From: Linnemannia elongata
Lineage: Eukaryota; Mortierellomycota; Mortierellomycetes; Mortierellales; Mortierellaceae
DNA length: 64,000 bases
Direction: 5' to 3'
Assembly (NCBI GenBank): GCA_036320915.1
Contig: JAXBDG010000001.1
Coordinates: 2,604,001-2,668,000, forward strand
Shown here: in pieces, positions 41,896 through 51,480 of the stretch
How the letters are laid out: each line of letters opens with the position of its first letter
Numbering within the stretch: position 1 is the first letter of the stretch
The notes under the pieces: model-generated
Told to the model about the DNA's origin: nothing
The model's input: only the letters and a program-made list of their open reading frames with translations
Databases searched by the model: none
Position numbers and translations under genes: made by a program

Positions 41896-43317
41896 TCACG
41901 AGAAAAGCGAGAAAAATATAATCAAAGTCAAGTTGGTCTTGAGTGCCTCAGACAGCGCCTGAGCTCCGTTGTCTCCGATTGAGTTTTCGCGCAAGTCCAA
42001 AGTGGTCAGAGTCGAGTTGGTCTTGAGTGCCTCAGACAGCGCCTGAACTCCGTTGTCTCCGATTGAGTTTTCGCGCAAGTCCAAAGTGGTCAGAGTCGAG
42101 TTGGTCTTGAGTGCCTCAGACAGCGCCTGAGCTCCGTCGGGTCCGATCGAGTTACTCATCAAGCCCAAAGTGGTCAGCGTCGAGTTGGTCTTGAGTGCCT
42201 CAGACAGCGCCTGAGCTCCGTTGGATCCGATCGAGTTCTTGTGTAAGTTCAAAGTGGTCAGAGTCGAGTTGGTCATGAGTGCCTCAGACAGCGCCTGAGC
42301 TCCGTTGGATCCGATCGGGTTCCAACCCAACTCCAAAGTGGTCAGCGTCGGGTTGGTCTTGAGTGCCTCAGACAGCGCCTGAGCTTCGTTGTCACCGATC
42401 GAGTTATCGTACAAGCGCAACGTGGTCAGCGTCGAGTTGGTCTTGAGTGCCTCAGACAGTGCCTGAGCTCCGTTGGATCCGATCGAGTTTCCTCCCAAGC
42501 CCAAAGTGGTCAGAGTCGAGTTAGTTTTGAGTGCCTCTGCCAGCGCCACAGCTCCGTTGGATCCGATCGAGCTGCTCCCCAAGTCCAAAGCGGTCAGAGT
42601 CGAGTTGGTCTTGAGTGCCTCAGACAGCGCCTGAGCTCCGTTGGATTCGATCGAGTTTTTGTACAAGTTCAAAGTGGTCAGAGTCGAGTTGGTCATGAGT
42701 GCCTCAGACAGCGCCTGAGCTCCGTTGGATCCGATCGGGTTCCAACCCAACTCCAAAGTGGTCAGCGTCGGGTTGGTCTTGAGTGCCTCAGACAGCGCCT
42801 GAGCTCCGTTGGATTCGATCGAGTTGAACTGCAAGTCCAAAGTGGTCAGAGTCGAGTTGGTCCTAAGTGCCTCAGACAGCGCCTGAGCTCCGTCGGGTCC
42901 GATCGAGTTGCTTCTCAAGTCCAAAGTGGTCAGAGTCGAATTGGTCTTGAGTGCGTCAGACAGCGCCTGAGCTCCATTGTCTCCGATCGAGTTGTCCGAC
43001 ATTTCCAAAATTGCTAGAGTCGAGTTGACTATGATGCTGGAAATTACTTCCTCTCGTGCAGATGTCGATGATAGGTTTTCATAGGCAGAGCTCCGAATCT
43101 CCAGGCGTTGTATAAGGTGCTTGTTTCTCTCGACAGATTCCATGCTGGGGCCATGTTTCGACAACACGACAGAGTTGTAGAGTGGCGGCGAAAATGAGCC
43201 GTTCCAATCCTGACTCACACGCGCACAGGACGCGAGGTCTTTGAGGTCAAGGCTGCTGGCAATTCTTGAGCGAATCTCATGCAGATCGAGGGGGGGTGTC
43301 CAGGATATCTTAGTCAT
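41896..43317 (-). CDS. F-box protein with thirteen RI-type LRRs, 3'-truncated
   Basis: 473 residues in one exon. Residues about 9-50 resemble an F-box (LDLHEIRSRIASSL, LASCARVSQDWN). From about residue 96 come thirteen full 28-residue repeats of the type NSTLTTLDLRxNSIGxNGAQALSEALKT, the ribonuclease-inhibitor/NLRC LRR pattern, encoded by 84-base tandem DNA repeats. A fourteenth repeat breaks off after NLTL and the frame ends in unrelated IIFFSLFS, so the original end is lost. Repeats 4-5 and 9-10 are almost identical, as are 12 and 13, showing recent internal duplication. It probably acts as a binding scaffold. The LRR style is quite unlike that of the other F-box proteins here. Confidence 0.75.
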   Translation of the reverse strand: MTKISWTPPLDLHEIRSRIASSLDLKDLASCARVSQDWNGSFSPPLYNSVVLSKHGPSMESVERNKHLIQRLEIRSSAYENLSSTSAREEVISSIIVNSTLAILEMSDNSIGDNGAQALSDALKTNSTLTTLDLRSNSIGPDGAQALSEALRTNSTLTTLDLQFNSIESNGAQALSEALKTNPTLTTLELGWNPIGSNGAQALSEALMTNSTLTTLNLYKNSIESNGAQALSEALKTNSTLTALDLGSSSIGSNGAVALAEALKTNSTLTTLGLGGNSIGSNGAQALSEALKTNSTLTTLRLYDNSIGDNEAQALSEALKTNPTLTTLELGWNPIGSNGAQALSEALMTNSTLTTLNLHKNSIGSNGAQALSEALKTNSTLTTLGLMSNSIGPDGAQALSEALKTNSTLTTLDLRENSIGDNGVQALSEALKTNSTLTTLDLRENSIGDNGAQALSEALKTNLTLIIFFSLFS

Positions 43318-43703
43318 AAAGATGGAAAGCGTGACAAGCGCGATGATGGCGAGGACAGTGATGTTGGGGTTACAAGAAGGTGAATGAAAGAGGAATGAAG
43401 AAAAGAAAGCGGCAAGGAAGAAGTAACGAAATGAAGAAGGTGAGTAAGACGACAGTGACGTTGTGAAATAGTCAATGGCGTGGAAAGATGAAAGTGAAGA
43501 GGAGGAGGGGGAATCGTAATTCGAATTTCATTCTACTTTATAGGTACGCCACGGGAGTTGTGATGGGAGTCATTTATTTATTCATGCACGCGAATATAGA
43601 ATTTTAGCTGAGCCCTATCCCGAGTCAAAACCTTAAAGCAGCTTTGCAGGTGTCAGTGAACAAAAAACTATGACGTATGGACCTCTAAATGCGAACTCAA
43701 ATA
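43318..43703. other. promoter of the LRR gene
   Basis: A/G-rich on plus, thus C/T-rich in the sense of the minus-strand gene, like other leaders here. Around 43645-43690 there is weak similarity to 28S rRNA just upstream of the next feature (CAGTGAACAAAAAACTATGA). Confidence 0.35.
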
Positions 43704-43771
43704 TGGCTTGTGGCAGCCAAGCGTTCATAGCGACGTTGCTTTTTGATACTTCGATGTCGGCTCTTTCTATC
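43704..43771 (+). pseudogene. 28S rRNA short fragment, third copy
   Basis: TGGCTTGTGGCAGCCAAGCG to CGGCTCTTTCTATC, nearly perfect over about 68 bases. Similarity then becomes faint on both sides. Confidence 0.75.
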
Positions 43772-44140
43772 CTCCTCCATTATCATTCGAGGTCGCGTTG
43801 TTGATGCTTTATTTACTTGTGAAAGTTTATCAAGAGGGTGTCGCGTCGTACACTACGATCGGTCGACTCTTAGAGTGATTGATCGAATCTTGGCACTTGG
43901 GCGCAGTTGTCTTCGCTCAAGTAAATAATTAATTAACATAGTCACAATCAAATATATAAATAGTCAGTACCCAGATAGTTTAATCCTCACCTAGTAACTT
44001 GAATAACACTCTGTCAACACCTTGAAACCCACCTCTTATCCCTGTTCCCTGTATCTTATCTCCCATACCACATTCCCAGACCCTGTCTTGAGAAAGGTCA
44101 ACCCTGCCTCGTTACTGTCCAAATTCTTGACAGAGGGTAT
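43772..44140. other. spacer
   Basis: No gene is recognised. A 61-codon frame at 43743-43928 starts in the rRNA fragment and is not credible. Confidence 0.35.
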
Positions 44141-45027
44141 TGTTACAAAAAGATGTGGTGGCTAGGCAGTGGCGGTGATGCTTTAGGTTAGCAGTCATAT
44201 TCTTTGGTAGACATAGTATTAGTAGTGCGCCGAGCCCTCTTGTCCTCTTTGTCTTTTTACACATCACTTCTTGGACGAGAGCAGTATTGACAAGAGTTTC
44301 GCTGGCGCGCTGCAGTGTATCGTTTCGTGTGATTCCTTAGGACACTATTATCACTACCCCGACTATCAACCTCCCCTTTCTACCTACAACCCCTTCCCCC
44401 GTACCAATTGAGGACTTAAAAGCGGTCCTACAACTCTGGCCTTCGACCCTCTCCCCTGAATTTTTTTTTTTTTTTTTTTTTTTTGTTGTTTATAGTATTG
44501 TTGATTTAATGATAAGCCAAGCATATCTAAAATAGCCCGATGCGAGGTTTTTGGTTTGTGTTGTTTGGTTGGGAAGGGGACTTTATGGAGAGGGTTTGAT
44601 GATAGTTTTGATGATAGGTGTGAAGGTAGGGTAGACGAGGTGCAAAGTATTTACTCGGTGGTGTACTTGGCGGAGATGTCCTTCCACTGGCGACCCTTGT
44701 TGAGGTTATCCCAGATGCGGTCGGAGATGTCCTTCCACTGGCGACCCTTGTTGAGGTTATCTCAGATGCGGTCGGAGATGTCCTTCCACTGGCGACCCTT
44801 GTTGAGGTTATCCCAGATGCGGTCGGAGACAGAGTCAAAGACCATCTCGGCAGCGAAGGCAGAGACGAAGATGTTGGTCAAGAAGATCGAGTTGCGCTTG
44901 ACGATGGCGTTGTAGCCGGCGCGGGCGAACTTGTTGGCAACGGTGCCGTTGTTGGACTTGACGGGCATGGTGGGTTGATGTGAGGGTGGTGGAGAGAGGA
45001 GAGAATGGGGGTCTCCCCTGAGTAACA
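44141..45027 (+). mobile_element. solo LTR, copy D, split by a QCR9 retrocopy
   Basis: TGTTAC at 44141 and GTAACA at 45022-45027 with target duplication GTAT at 44137-44140 and 45028-45031. The LTR is interrupted near its 3' end by the insert 44460-45011. It is more diverged from copies B, C2 and E than they are from each other. Confidence 0.8.
44460..45011 (-). pseudogene. QCR9: processed retrocopy of QCR9 (complex III subunit 9)
   Basis: On minus: a short leader, ATG at 44966-44968, a frame reading AGYNAIVKRNSIFLTNIFVSA then NLNKGRQWKDIS, and a 3' poly-A (T run 44461-44484). The insert is flanked by a 10-base target duplication, TCTCCCCTGA (44450-44459 and 45012-45021). The protein is the ~60-residue single-helix subunit of the mitochondrial bc1 complex (KRNS...GTIF.SAF family pattern). 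A 51-base coding segment (17 codons, IWDNLNKGRQWKDISDR) is present three times in tandem (44671-44823). The middle unit has TGA instead of TGG, so translation stops after 68 residues. Tail and target duplication show LINE-mediated retroposition. Confidence 0.85.
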
Positions 45028-45038
45028 GTATGTAGTAT

Positions 45039-47540
45039 TTTTTTTTTTTTTTTTTTATTCGGTACGATTTTATTGTGGCTTAAAAAGCCTTTAGAAAGTT
45101 ATTCTGCGCTATGGTTTTCTGGATTTCTTGTAGAATGGTGTGGATGATATCACTGCTTGATTGTGTGTGTTGGTGTAAAAAGAGAACAGTGTTGGCTGTT
45201 GAGATTCCAATAAGGCAACAGGCTAGTAGTTGTGGGATAGTGATGTTGAATTGGGGTTTGATATCAAAGGATGGTGGTTGGAATGACAAGACCTTGTGAA
45301 GATCATCATCCGACCATACTGTTTTGGAGGTGTGTTGCTTAAGGATCGTTTGCCACGCAATGTACTTGGGGGTGCACTGAAAGGTGTGATGTGCCTTGTC
45401 CTCGTGTCGCTCTCGACAACCGGCCATGCTGCAGTGAGGTTCCTGCTTCCAGATCTTGTGACGTAGAGTTCCACAGGGGAGCCAATCCCTTTTAAACCTC
45501 CACCACATGGTCCTAGCCCGGTGTGGTATCTTGGCTCTCCAGAATCGGCGCCATTGTTTTAAGGAACCCGCCTCCGGATGGGTTGATGAGTTTGGGTCTG
45601 GCGGTGTGTCCTGTCTCAGAAAGGTTCGAAGATGTTTAGTTGTAGCCAATTCGAGAGTAATGGGATTCTTGGTGTTTGGTAGCAAAACTGAGGAGAGGAT
45701 GCGTTGTGCCAGGGTGTCCTCCTGTGTGAGCTTGGGGGGTTCGAGAGTGCTTGTTGCATGTTGTGACGCATCAACCGACGTTCCTGATAGGCTTGGATTC
45801 CTAGCTCCACTTGGATAAGGCGGAGCTTAGGGGTTAGGTTCGTTCGTCTGACAAGTCGGAGGAGCCCATTGTCGTTTGTGGAGAACTGGAAAAGGTCTTC
45901 CACTCGGAGTCTGAGGGCCTTGATGGTGGTGTCCGTCGTCTCAAACCACCATTCGATCGGTGAGGAGGCGAGAGTTGCGGAGTCGGGCAGAGTGTCGGCA
46001 AGGGCCAGTGCTTTAAGGGAAGGAATGGAGGATGCTACAGTCACCAAGCGTTGCAGGCTGGGGAATCCCGCCAGCAGTGATCTGTATTGTCCCTCCACAG
46101 GTGCTAGAAGGAATGCAAGGCGGTGAGAGGTTTTGGTTTTCCATCGAATGATGTCGAGAATGATATCCTTACCCCAAGAGATATTGGTGGCGAGGGCGTT
46201 GCGTATGTGTTTGAGTTGAAACACTTGACCTTGAATGGCTGGATCAATAACTCCCAGACCTCCTTTATCTCTCGGGGTAGTGATCACCTCCCATGATGGT
46301 CTTGGTTTGAAGGAGCACACGAAGCTAGATACGGCGGACTTCACTTTCCGCAGAAAATCTGGCGGGGGTTTGACTACCCAAGAAAGGTGCCATAGTCTGG
46401 AGAGGATGAGGGAATTGACAATGGTCGCTCGGCCTAGAACGGAGAGGGAGCGGGAAGAGTGAATGGCTATGGTTGACTGTATTTTCTTTAGCATCTTGTC
46501 CCAGAATCCTTGTTCCTTGTTATGGTTGAAGGGGATCGGGAATCCCAGGTAAATTAAGGCGTCGGCGGAGTTATGGTCATGCCATTGAATGTGCAGCTGT
46601 TCAAGTCGAGTTTGCAATTCAATGGAATAGGAGGGGGCCATTGGGAAGGCTACGGTTTTGGACAGGTTGACTTTGGCGTTGGATGCGCGGCCATAGGTCT
46701 GTAGACAGTTCTCCAATGCTATCCATTCTGCTGTGGTGGATATAATGGTCATGAGGTCGTCTGCATAGGCGCCTAGTTTGATGGATTCCGTGCGACCAGG
46801 GATTTCGATACCGTGGATGGTTGGGGATTGTTGAATGAAGGCAAGCAACGGCTCAAAGGCGAGGTTGAAGAGAAGGGGAGATAGCGGATCACCCTGGCGG
46901 AGTCCTCTTGATTGTGGGAAGGTATCTGATACGAAGCCGTTGATGTTGAGGGCAATCTTCGTGGAGAAGAAGAGTTGAACGACCGACTCGATGACACTTG
47001 ATGGAAATCCAAAACGTCTCAAGACTTGTCGTAGATAAATGGGATGCACACGGTCGTATGCTTTTTCCTGGTCCAGTAGTATGCCAACATGCTTTGTCTT
47101 CCTTGTGTTACAGTACTCCCGAAGGGTGGTAAGCACTAAGCCATTGTCTGCTATGTGTCGTCCTGCCGTGAACCCGGTTTGGTATGCTCCTGTTAGCTTG
47201 GACATGTGTGGCTGAATGCGTAGGGTAAGGATTTTGGTGAATAGTTTGGCGTCCGAGTTGATGAGTGAGAGGGGTCTCCAGTTAGCCAGTTTTGTTGCGT
47301 CTCCTTTTTTGAAGAGGAGGATCATCACTGTCTCCTGCCAGGATGCGGGGAAGGTGGCGTGAGTCAGCGCGTCGTTGATGATTGTGGTGAATAGTTCCTT
47401 GATCCAGGGTATGAGAAGGATGTGTCGGTAAAGCTCGAAAGGCAACCCATCCTTGCCTGGGGCTTTGCTGAGTGGTGATCTGCTCACTGCTCCAAAGAAA
47501 ACCATCTCTCATTCTTTCATTTTCTTTCGATAGCTTAAGG
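45039..47540 (-). mobile_element. L1-type LINE, 5'-truncated, second copy
   Basis: The poly-A tail appears as T at 45039-45058. The 5' end falls at about 47540, suggested by a 7-base repeat GTAGTAT at 45032-45038 and 47541-47547. The endonuclease part is missing. It lies just beside solo LTR D. The 3' 870 bases are almost identical to the LINE at 33367-34244. Confidence 0.85.
45080..47505 (-). pseudogene. LINE reverse transcriptase, frameshifted
   Basis: The frame from 47505 shows the reverse-transcriptase core: SKAPGKDGLPFELY, NWRPLSLIN, GYQTGF-like AYQTGFTAGRHIADN, LDQEKAYDRV, SRGLRQGDPLSPLLFNLAFE and the catalytic KLGAYADDLMTI. A thumb/connection region and a zf-RVT-type C-terminus follow. 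A run of six Gs near 45736 (seven Cs in the sister copy) shifts the frame. The last 200 residues are therefore read in another frame (45685-45080), and the upper frame ends at 45616. The LDQEKAYDRV and LRQGDPLSP wording points to the L1/Tx1 group rather than Tad. Confidence 0.85.
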
Positions 47541-47654
47541 GTAGTATATGAGTGATGATTTACATTGGCACCCGTGGACGACCGTTATTTTTTTTAATTG
47601 CAGGCACCCAATAGGAAAAACAAAAAAGAAAATGTGTGTGCCCTTCATACCCAA

Positions 47655-47880
47655 GGGGAGGTAATGCACCTTCTCTTGAGTCGCATCGTCGTTACATTAA
47701 CTTCCGCCTCCTCCCAAGCCGCATTGTCATTGCATTACCCTCCCCCCTCCTCCCAAGCCGCATTGTCGTTTACATTACCTCTCCCTCCTTATCATCGTCG
47801 CATTACCCTTCCACCCCGCAAATTGCATCGTCGTTGCATTACCCCTTCTCTTCCCAAACTGCAATGCATCACCTGTCTCT
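47655..47880 (+). repeat. degenerate minisatellite
   Basis: About five units of roughly 45 bases are built on CGCATCGTCGTTGCATTACC and CCTCCTCCCAAGC. It is flanked by short A/T-rich arms that partly pair (AATAGGAAAAA / TTTTTTGATTGG). A 26-base A tract follows at about 47960. Confidence 0.6.
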
Positions 47881-47959
47881 TTTTTGATTGGACATTCTGG
47901 TAGGCACCTATCCTTTTTACTCCGGCGTGGGGACCCCCTTCTCTGCAGGCACTCAGTTG

Positions 47960-47990
<31 letters not shown>

Positions 47991-48077
47991 TGACTCGCAC
48001 CAACAAATTCAAATTGTAAAGCAAAATATATTTCGGTACCGATGGGCTTGAATGAAGGCACACAACCGGCATACTTT

Positions 48078-48485
48078 TTAATAACAAGGCGTTTCACAAG
48101 ATTGTTTACCCTCCCAATATTCGATTCTCCAAGCTTTCACATGCAGGCCTGAAGCGTCAGCGCTGTCAATAGTATTCAAGGGCTGACAGACGTCCAGTTT
48201 CACGGCTTGAGCATCGGCGACACATGTTTGGTCTGCTTTGTTGTATGTTCCAGCTTCCAAAAACTTCTCGCAAGAATGACTCGGCCTATCCACCGGAAAC
48301 CGCGTACTATAGTCGGTGACTTCCTTAGTCTCACATGCTTGAAGAACATTGTATGCACAACGTTGGTCGTCCTTTCCGAAAAGTCCAAAGACGCAATAAC
48401 AGCATCTTACGCTTTCATCAGCAACTACAAAGCATGAAAGCAATGAAAGAACCAGGAATATCGCCGCTGCTTTGGTGAAGTGCAT
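48078..48485 (-). CDS. small secreted cysteine-rich protein, 135 residues
   Basis: The signal peptide MHFTKAAAIFLVLSLLSCFVVA is cut probably before DESV. The mature chain of about 113 residues has ten cysteines: RCCYC near its start, then QRC, QAC, HSC, QTC, DVC, and CETPC at the end. No family is recognised. Its upstream side (48558-49240) contains a GAGGGCTTGA minisatellite and CAAGG-rich repeats. These read CCCTTGA in the gene's own direction, as upstream of the 37797 gene. Probably extracellular; role unknown. Confidence 0.7.
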   Translation of the reverse strand: MHFTKAAAIFLVLSLLSCFVVADESVRCCYCVFGLFGKDDQRCAYNVLQACETKEVTDYSTRFPVDRPSHSCEKFLEAGTYNKADQTCVADAQAVKLDVCQPLNTIDSADASGLHVKAWRIEYWEGKQSCETPCY

Positions 48486-48557
48486 GGTTTCACGTTGGGA
48501 GGTATCGACAGGGTATGTAGAGCGCTCTTGTGAGAGATGTGATGGACCGGCTAGTGC

Positions 48558-48640
48558 GGAGGCTTGAGGGAGGGCTTGATGGAGGGCTTGAGGGAGAGCT
48601 TGAGGGAGGACTTGAAGGAGGGCTTGAAGAAGTGCTCAAG
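48558..48640 (+). repeat. GAGGGCTTGA minisatellite
   Basis: About seven imperfect units of 10-12 bases (GAGGGCTTGA, GAGGACTTGA and variants) lie right behind the start of the minus-strand secreted-protein gene. Confidence 0.7.
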
Positions 48641-49059
48641 AGGGTGCTTGGGGTGACTCTTGTACTGTAACTGTCGGACTTGTGGTGATCAAAATGTGAG
48701 AGGGGTGAGCTCTGGGTTAAATAGTGGGGACGAGAGTAAGGGAGCGAAGGAAGAGACGAGACTTGGTATGGTCTGGACTATCAAGTGGGGCACTGTCGCA
48801 TGAATTATTTGAGTTGGAAGATATTGACCCTTGAATGATTGTTATGGACCTTACTCGATCGAAGACTCTTGACCTTTGCATCATTTCGTTGTTAGCTGCC
48901 GCAAATACTCCTGAATCCTTAGTCTGGAAACTGTCCCTGATGCACTCGAATTCCTTGACTGGAAACTGCCCTAGATGCTCCAGTGTCCCACCTAATCCAG
49001 AGCCCCTGAAAAACAGACTTTTCCCTGACCCCTTCCTTCCAAGGGAAAACACCAATGGA

Positions 49060-49240
49060 CAGCATCTGGAGACAACGTCTAAGGACAATATCAAGGCATA
49101 AAAATCAAGGGACAACTTCAAGGCATAAAAATCAAGGGACAACATCAAGGTATGAAAATCAATGGACAACATCAAGGCATAAAATCAAGGGACAACCTCA
49201 AGGGACAACATTAAGGGTCAACACCAAGGGATGGGGTCGA
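49060..49240 (+). repeat. CAAGG..ATAAAATCAAGG tandem repeat
   Basis: Units of about 32 bases, GACAACATCAAGGCATAAAA and ATCAAGG, occur five to six times. On minus they read CCTTGATTTT, the same word family as at 36815-37386. Confidence 0.65.
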
Positions 49241-49448
49241 ACATATCACGTGATGTCAGAGCTGTGGGGTTCTTTGGGAGAGTCCTCCTTGGTCGTCCGA
49301 AGGGTGAGGAGCAGAGCCTGGTAGGTCGGGGTTGCTTGACGAGGAAAAAGGGGAGGGAAGGGAGGAATCCCCTCTTTCAGCCTCATCAGACAAGGGCGTG
49401 TCTTCAGGATCGACAGGCATAGTTCAGATAACTGCAGACGCGAGAATG

Positions 49449-49478
49449 TGTGTGAGTGTGTGTGTGTGTGTGTGTGTG
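49449..49478 (+). repeat. TG microsatellite
   Basis: Uninterrupted TG dinucleotides are preceded by a short imperfect GTGTGAGTG stretch. No gene here; the 132-codon minus frame across it is not credible. Confidence 0.8.
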
Positions 49479-49646
49479 CAATGTGGTGTATGTTGGTATA
49501 TGTAGGTCTCTCCCTTTCTCTAAGACGCAAGTAAAAGACGATCACTCTCACAATCTGCTCGGTTATCAGAAAGAAAGCTGTTCCTTCTGATCGCGAGCAG
49601 GCTTCTTCTATGCTAGATAGCTTAAGGGGTCTCATAGCCACCACAT

Positions 49647-49923
49647 TGTTACAAAAAGGTGGTGGCTAGGCAGGCTTTAGATTAGCAGTCATTCCTAGCA
49701 GACTAGTATTAGTAGTGCGCCGAGCTCTTTCGTCTGCTCCTTGTCCTTTTACACAAGAGCAGAATTGACAAGAGTCTCGTTGGCGCTCTACAGCTTGTAT
49801 TCTTTAGGACCCTATTATCGCTACACTACCACAACCCCTCCCCCCCCCCCCCCCCCCTGTACCAATTGAGGACTTTACAGCGGTCCTATAACTCTGACCC
49901 TCGACCCTCTCCCCTGAGTAACA
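49647..49923 (+). mobile_element. solo LTR, copy E
   Basis: TGTTACAAAAAGGTGG to CCCCTGAGTAACA, 277 bases. It lacks the AGTGGCGGCG piece present in copies B and C2. The flanks ACAT and CATT are not a perfect duplication. It has a long C run before TGTACCAATTGAGG. Confidence 0.8.
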
Positions 49924-50131
49924 CATTCCTTAGTTTATTTGTGACCGTTTATTCCTCACCCCTTTGCCCTTGACCCTACCTCATTTTTCTGCTGCTTTCT
50001 CTGCCCTTGATCCCTCCCTGACTTTTTTTTCTTCTGCCTTCTCTCTCTGCCCTTGATCCCCCTCTTCTTTTTTTACTGCCTTGTTTCTCGGCCCTCATCC
50101 CATTTTACTGTTCATGACACTACTCTCCCTA

Positions 50132-50404
50132 CACTCGCTTTCGGTGAAAAATCCACATTTCATAGTAAATGTGGATCTTTTTCACTGAATTGAGAATATA
50201 AGGGGGCGTTATTCAGTTCATCTTATATCTGCTTGGATTTACGGTTCACAAACCGTACTACCTCTTGTTCAATGGCAAACTATGCGATGATATAAGATAA
50301 TTCGACCATCACCGAGGTACTGAATAACGCCCCCTTATATTCTCAATTCAGTGAAAAAGATCCACATTTACTATGAAATGTGGATTTTTCACCGAAAGGG
50401 AGTG
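50132..50404. mobile_element. Stowaway-like MITE with ~85-base inverted repeats
   Basis: The arms, CACTCSCTTTCGGTGAAAAA through GGGGGCGTTATTCAGT, are inverted copies with one mismatch over about 85 bases. The arms themselves contain a hairpin (CCACATTT..AAATGTGG). TA lies on both sides (50130-50131, 50405-50406). The ~100-base centre has no open frame. The CTCCCT-like ends and TA target fit Tc1/mariner-derived Stowaway elements. Confidence 0.8.
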
Positions 50405-50689
50405 TAGGCTCTTTCTTTATTTCTAAAACACCAATCACAAATCACAGAGAATGCAGTACTGTCTACAGCATTGCTGCGAGCAAGGGTGAGCAAGTTTTAA
50501 TTTTAAGGGGCTCTATCGCACTAATCCCATGTAATGTGAGCGAGCAAGAGATCAAAAATCTGCTTACTCGGCATTTGGTCGCAGCTCTAGTACAGTATCA
50601 GGTACCAACGCTAACAGTAAACCCCTTAAATACGAAGCTAATTAGTACAGGTGAACAAAGCAACCTCGAATTGAAATGAAGCAAGGACT

Positions 50690-50763
50690 GAAGAGCCAAC
50701 ATCAAGGATCAAAAAGCAACGTCGCTACTCGCTATGAACGCTTGACTGCTACAAGCCAGTTAG
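50690..50763 (-). pseudogene. 28S rRNA short fragment, fourth copy
   Basis: Reverse orientation. On minus, AACTGGCTTGTAGCAGTCAA through GACGTTGCTTTTTGATCCTT to GGCTCTTC, with a short duplication (GCGAGTAGCGAC). Beyond this core only weak similarity to 28S continues. Confidence 0.7.
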
Positions 50764-51028
50764 TGTAGAGATTTATTTTCTCGCCATTGGCTATTTTCTC
50801 TCCCTTGCTTTTTTCTCCTTATTTTTTTTTCCCGTTTGATTTTTTTTCCCGTTTGATTTTCTCACCTTTGTCTCCCTTAATCTTTTTCTTCGTCCCCTCA
50901 GAATTCCGTCGCCACTCCTTAGAATCATGCCGCCTTCTCAGAAGTTCCAAATTTAACTCGGACGTTCCTCCATACTGTTTACAGCGACTCGAGACAGAGG
51001 CAAGAACCAAAGACATGCATTGCTGGGC

Positions 51029-51036
51029 TATAAAAA
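51029..51036 (+). promoter_or_regulatory. TATA box of secreted-protein gene 51238
   Basis: TATAAAAA, 209 bases before the ATG. A T/C-rich stretch with TCCCTT words lies further upstream (50800-50890). Confidence 0.4.
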
Positions 51037-51237
51037 GGGACCAGTGCGGAAAATTTCTAAACTTCTAACGCCTTCTCTCTCTTAAGCAAACCACTTCAAG
51101 GACACCGTACACATCTCTTCCAAGTACCAACTCTCCATTCAAGTAAATCCTGTGTGTCCTGCTCTCTTTAGCTTTTCCCTTATTCCAAGACAAACATTCT
51201 AATGATCATTTATCCAATAGGCATAATCACATTCACC

Positions 51238-51480
51238 ATGCGTTTCTCTGTCATCGCTCCTGTCATCGCTCTGTGCTCCACTCTGCAAGTCATCTCAGCT
51301 ATACGGGAGGGTAAGTGTGGCACCACCATATATCCTCACACCTGTTGGAGGTACTGCGGAGCGAACGCGAATGGGAACTCTCAGTGGTGCTGGACGGACA
51401 ATAGGGTTACTTGCTATTCCGATGCCGAATGCCCCAGTGAAACAAGCGGGAGTGGGGAATGCTCTAGCTCATGCGGTTAG
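51238..51480 (+). CDS. small secreted cysteine-rich protein, 80 residues
   Basis: The start at 51238 gives a clean signal peptide, MRFSVIAPVIALCSTLQVISA; the upstream in-frame ATG at 51202 would only add a hydrophobic stub. The mature part has eight cysteines in about 59 residues: GKCGTT, HTCWRYCG, QWCWTD, VTCYSD, AECPS and ECSSSCG. The density suggests four disulfides and a compact extracellular peptide. No family is recognised. It lies in the repeat compartment about 470 bases from a 28S fragment. Confidence 0.65.
   Translation: MRFSVIAPVIALCSTLQVISAIREGKCGTTIYPHTCWRYCGANANGNSQWCWTDNRVTCYSDAECPSETSGSGECSSSCG

Noticed and set aside
44556..44915. 119-codon plus frame with repeated peptide
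   Set aside because: It is the antisense of the triplicated QCR9 segment; the poly-A tail and target duplication show the real strand is minus.
49246..49644. 132-codon minus frame over the TG microsatellite
   Set aside because: The histidine/threonine run comes from the microsatellite itself; no domain.
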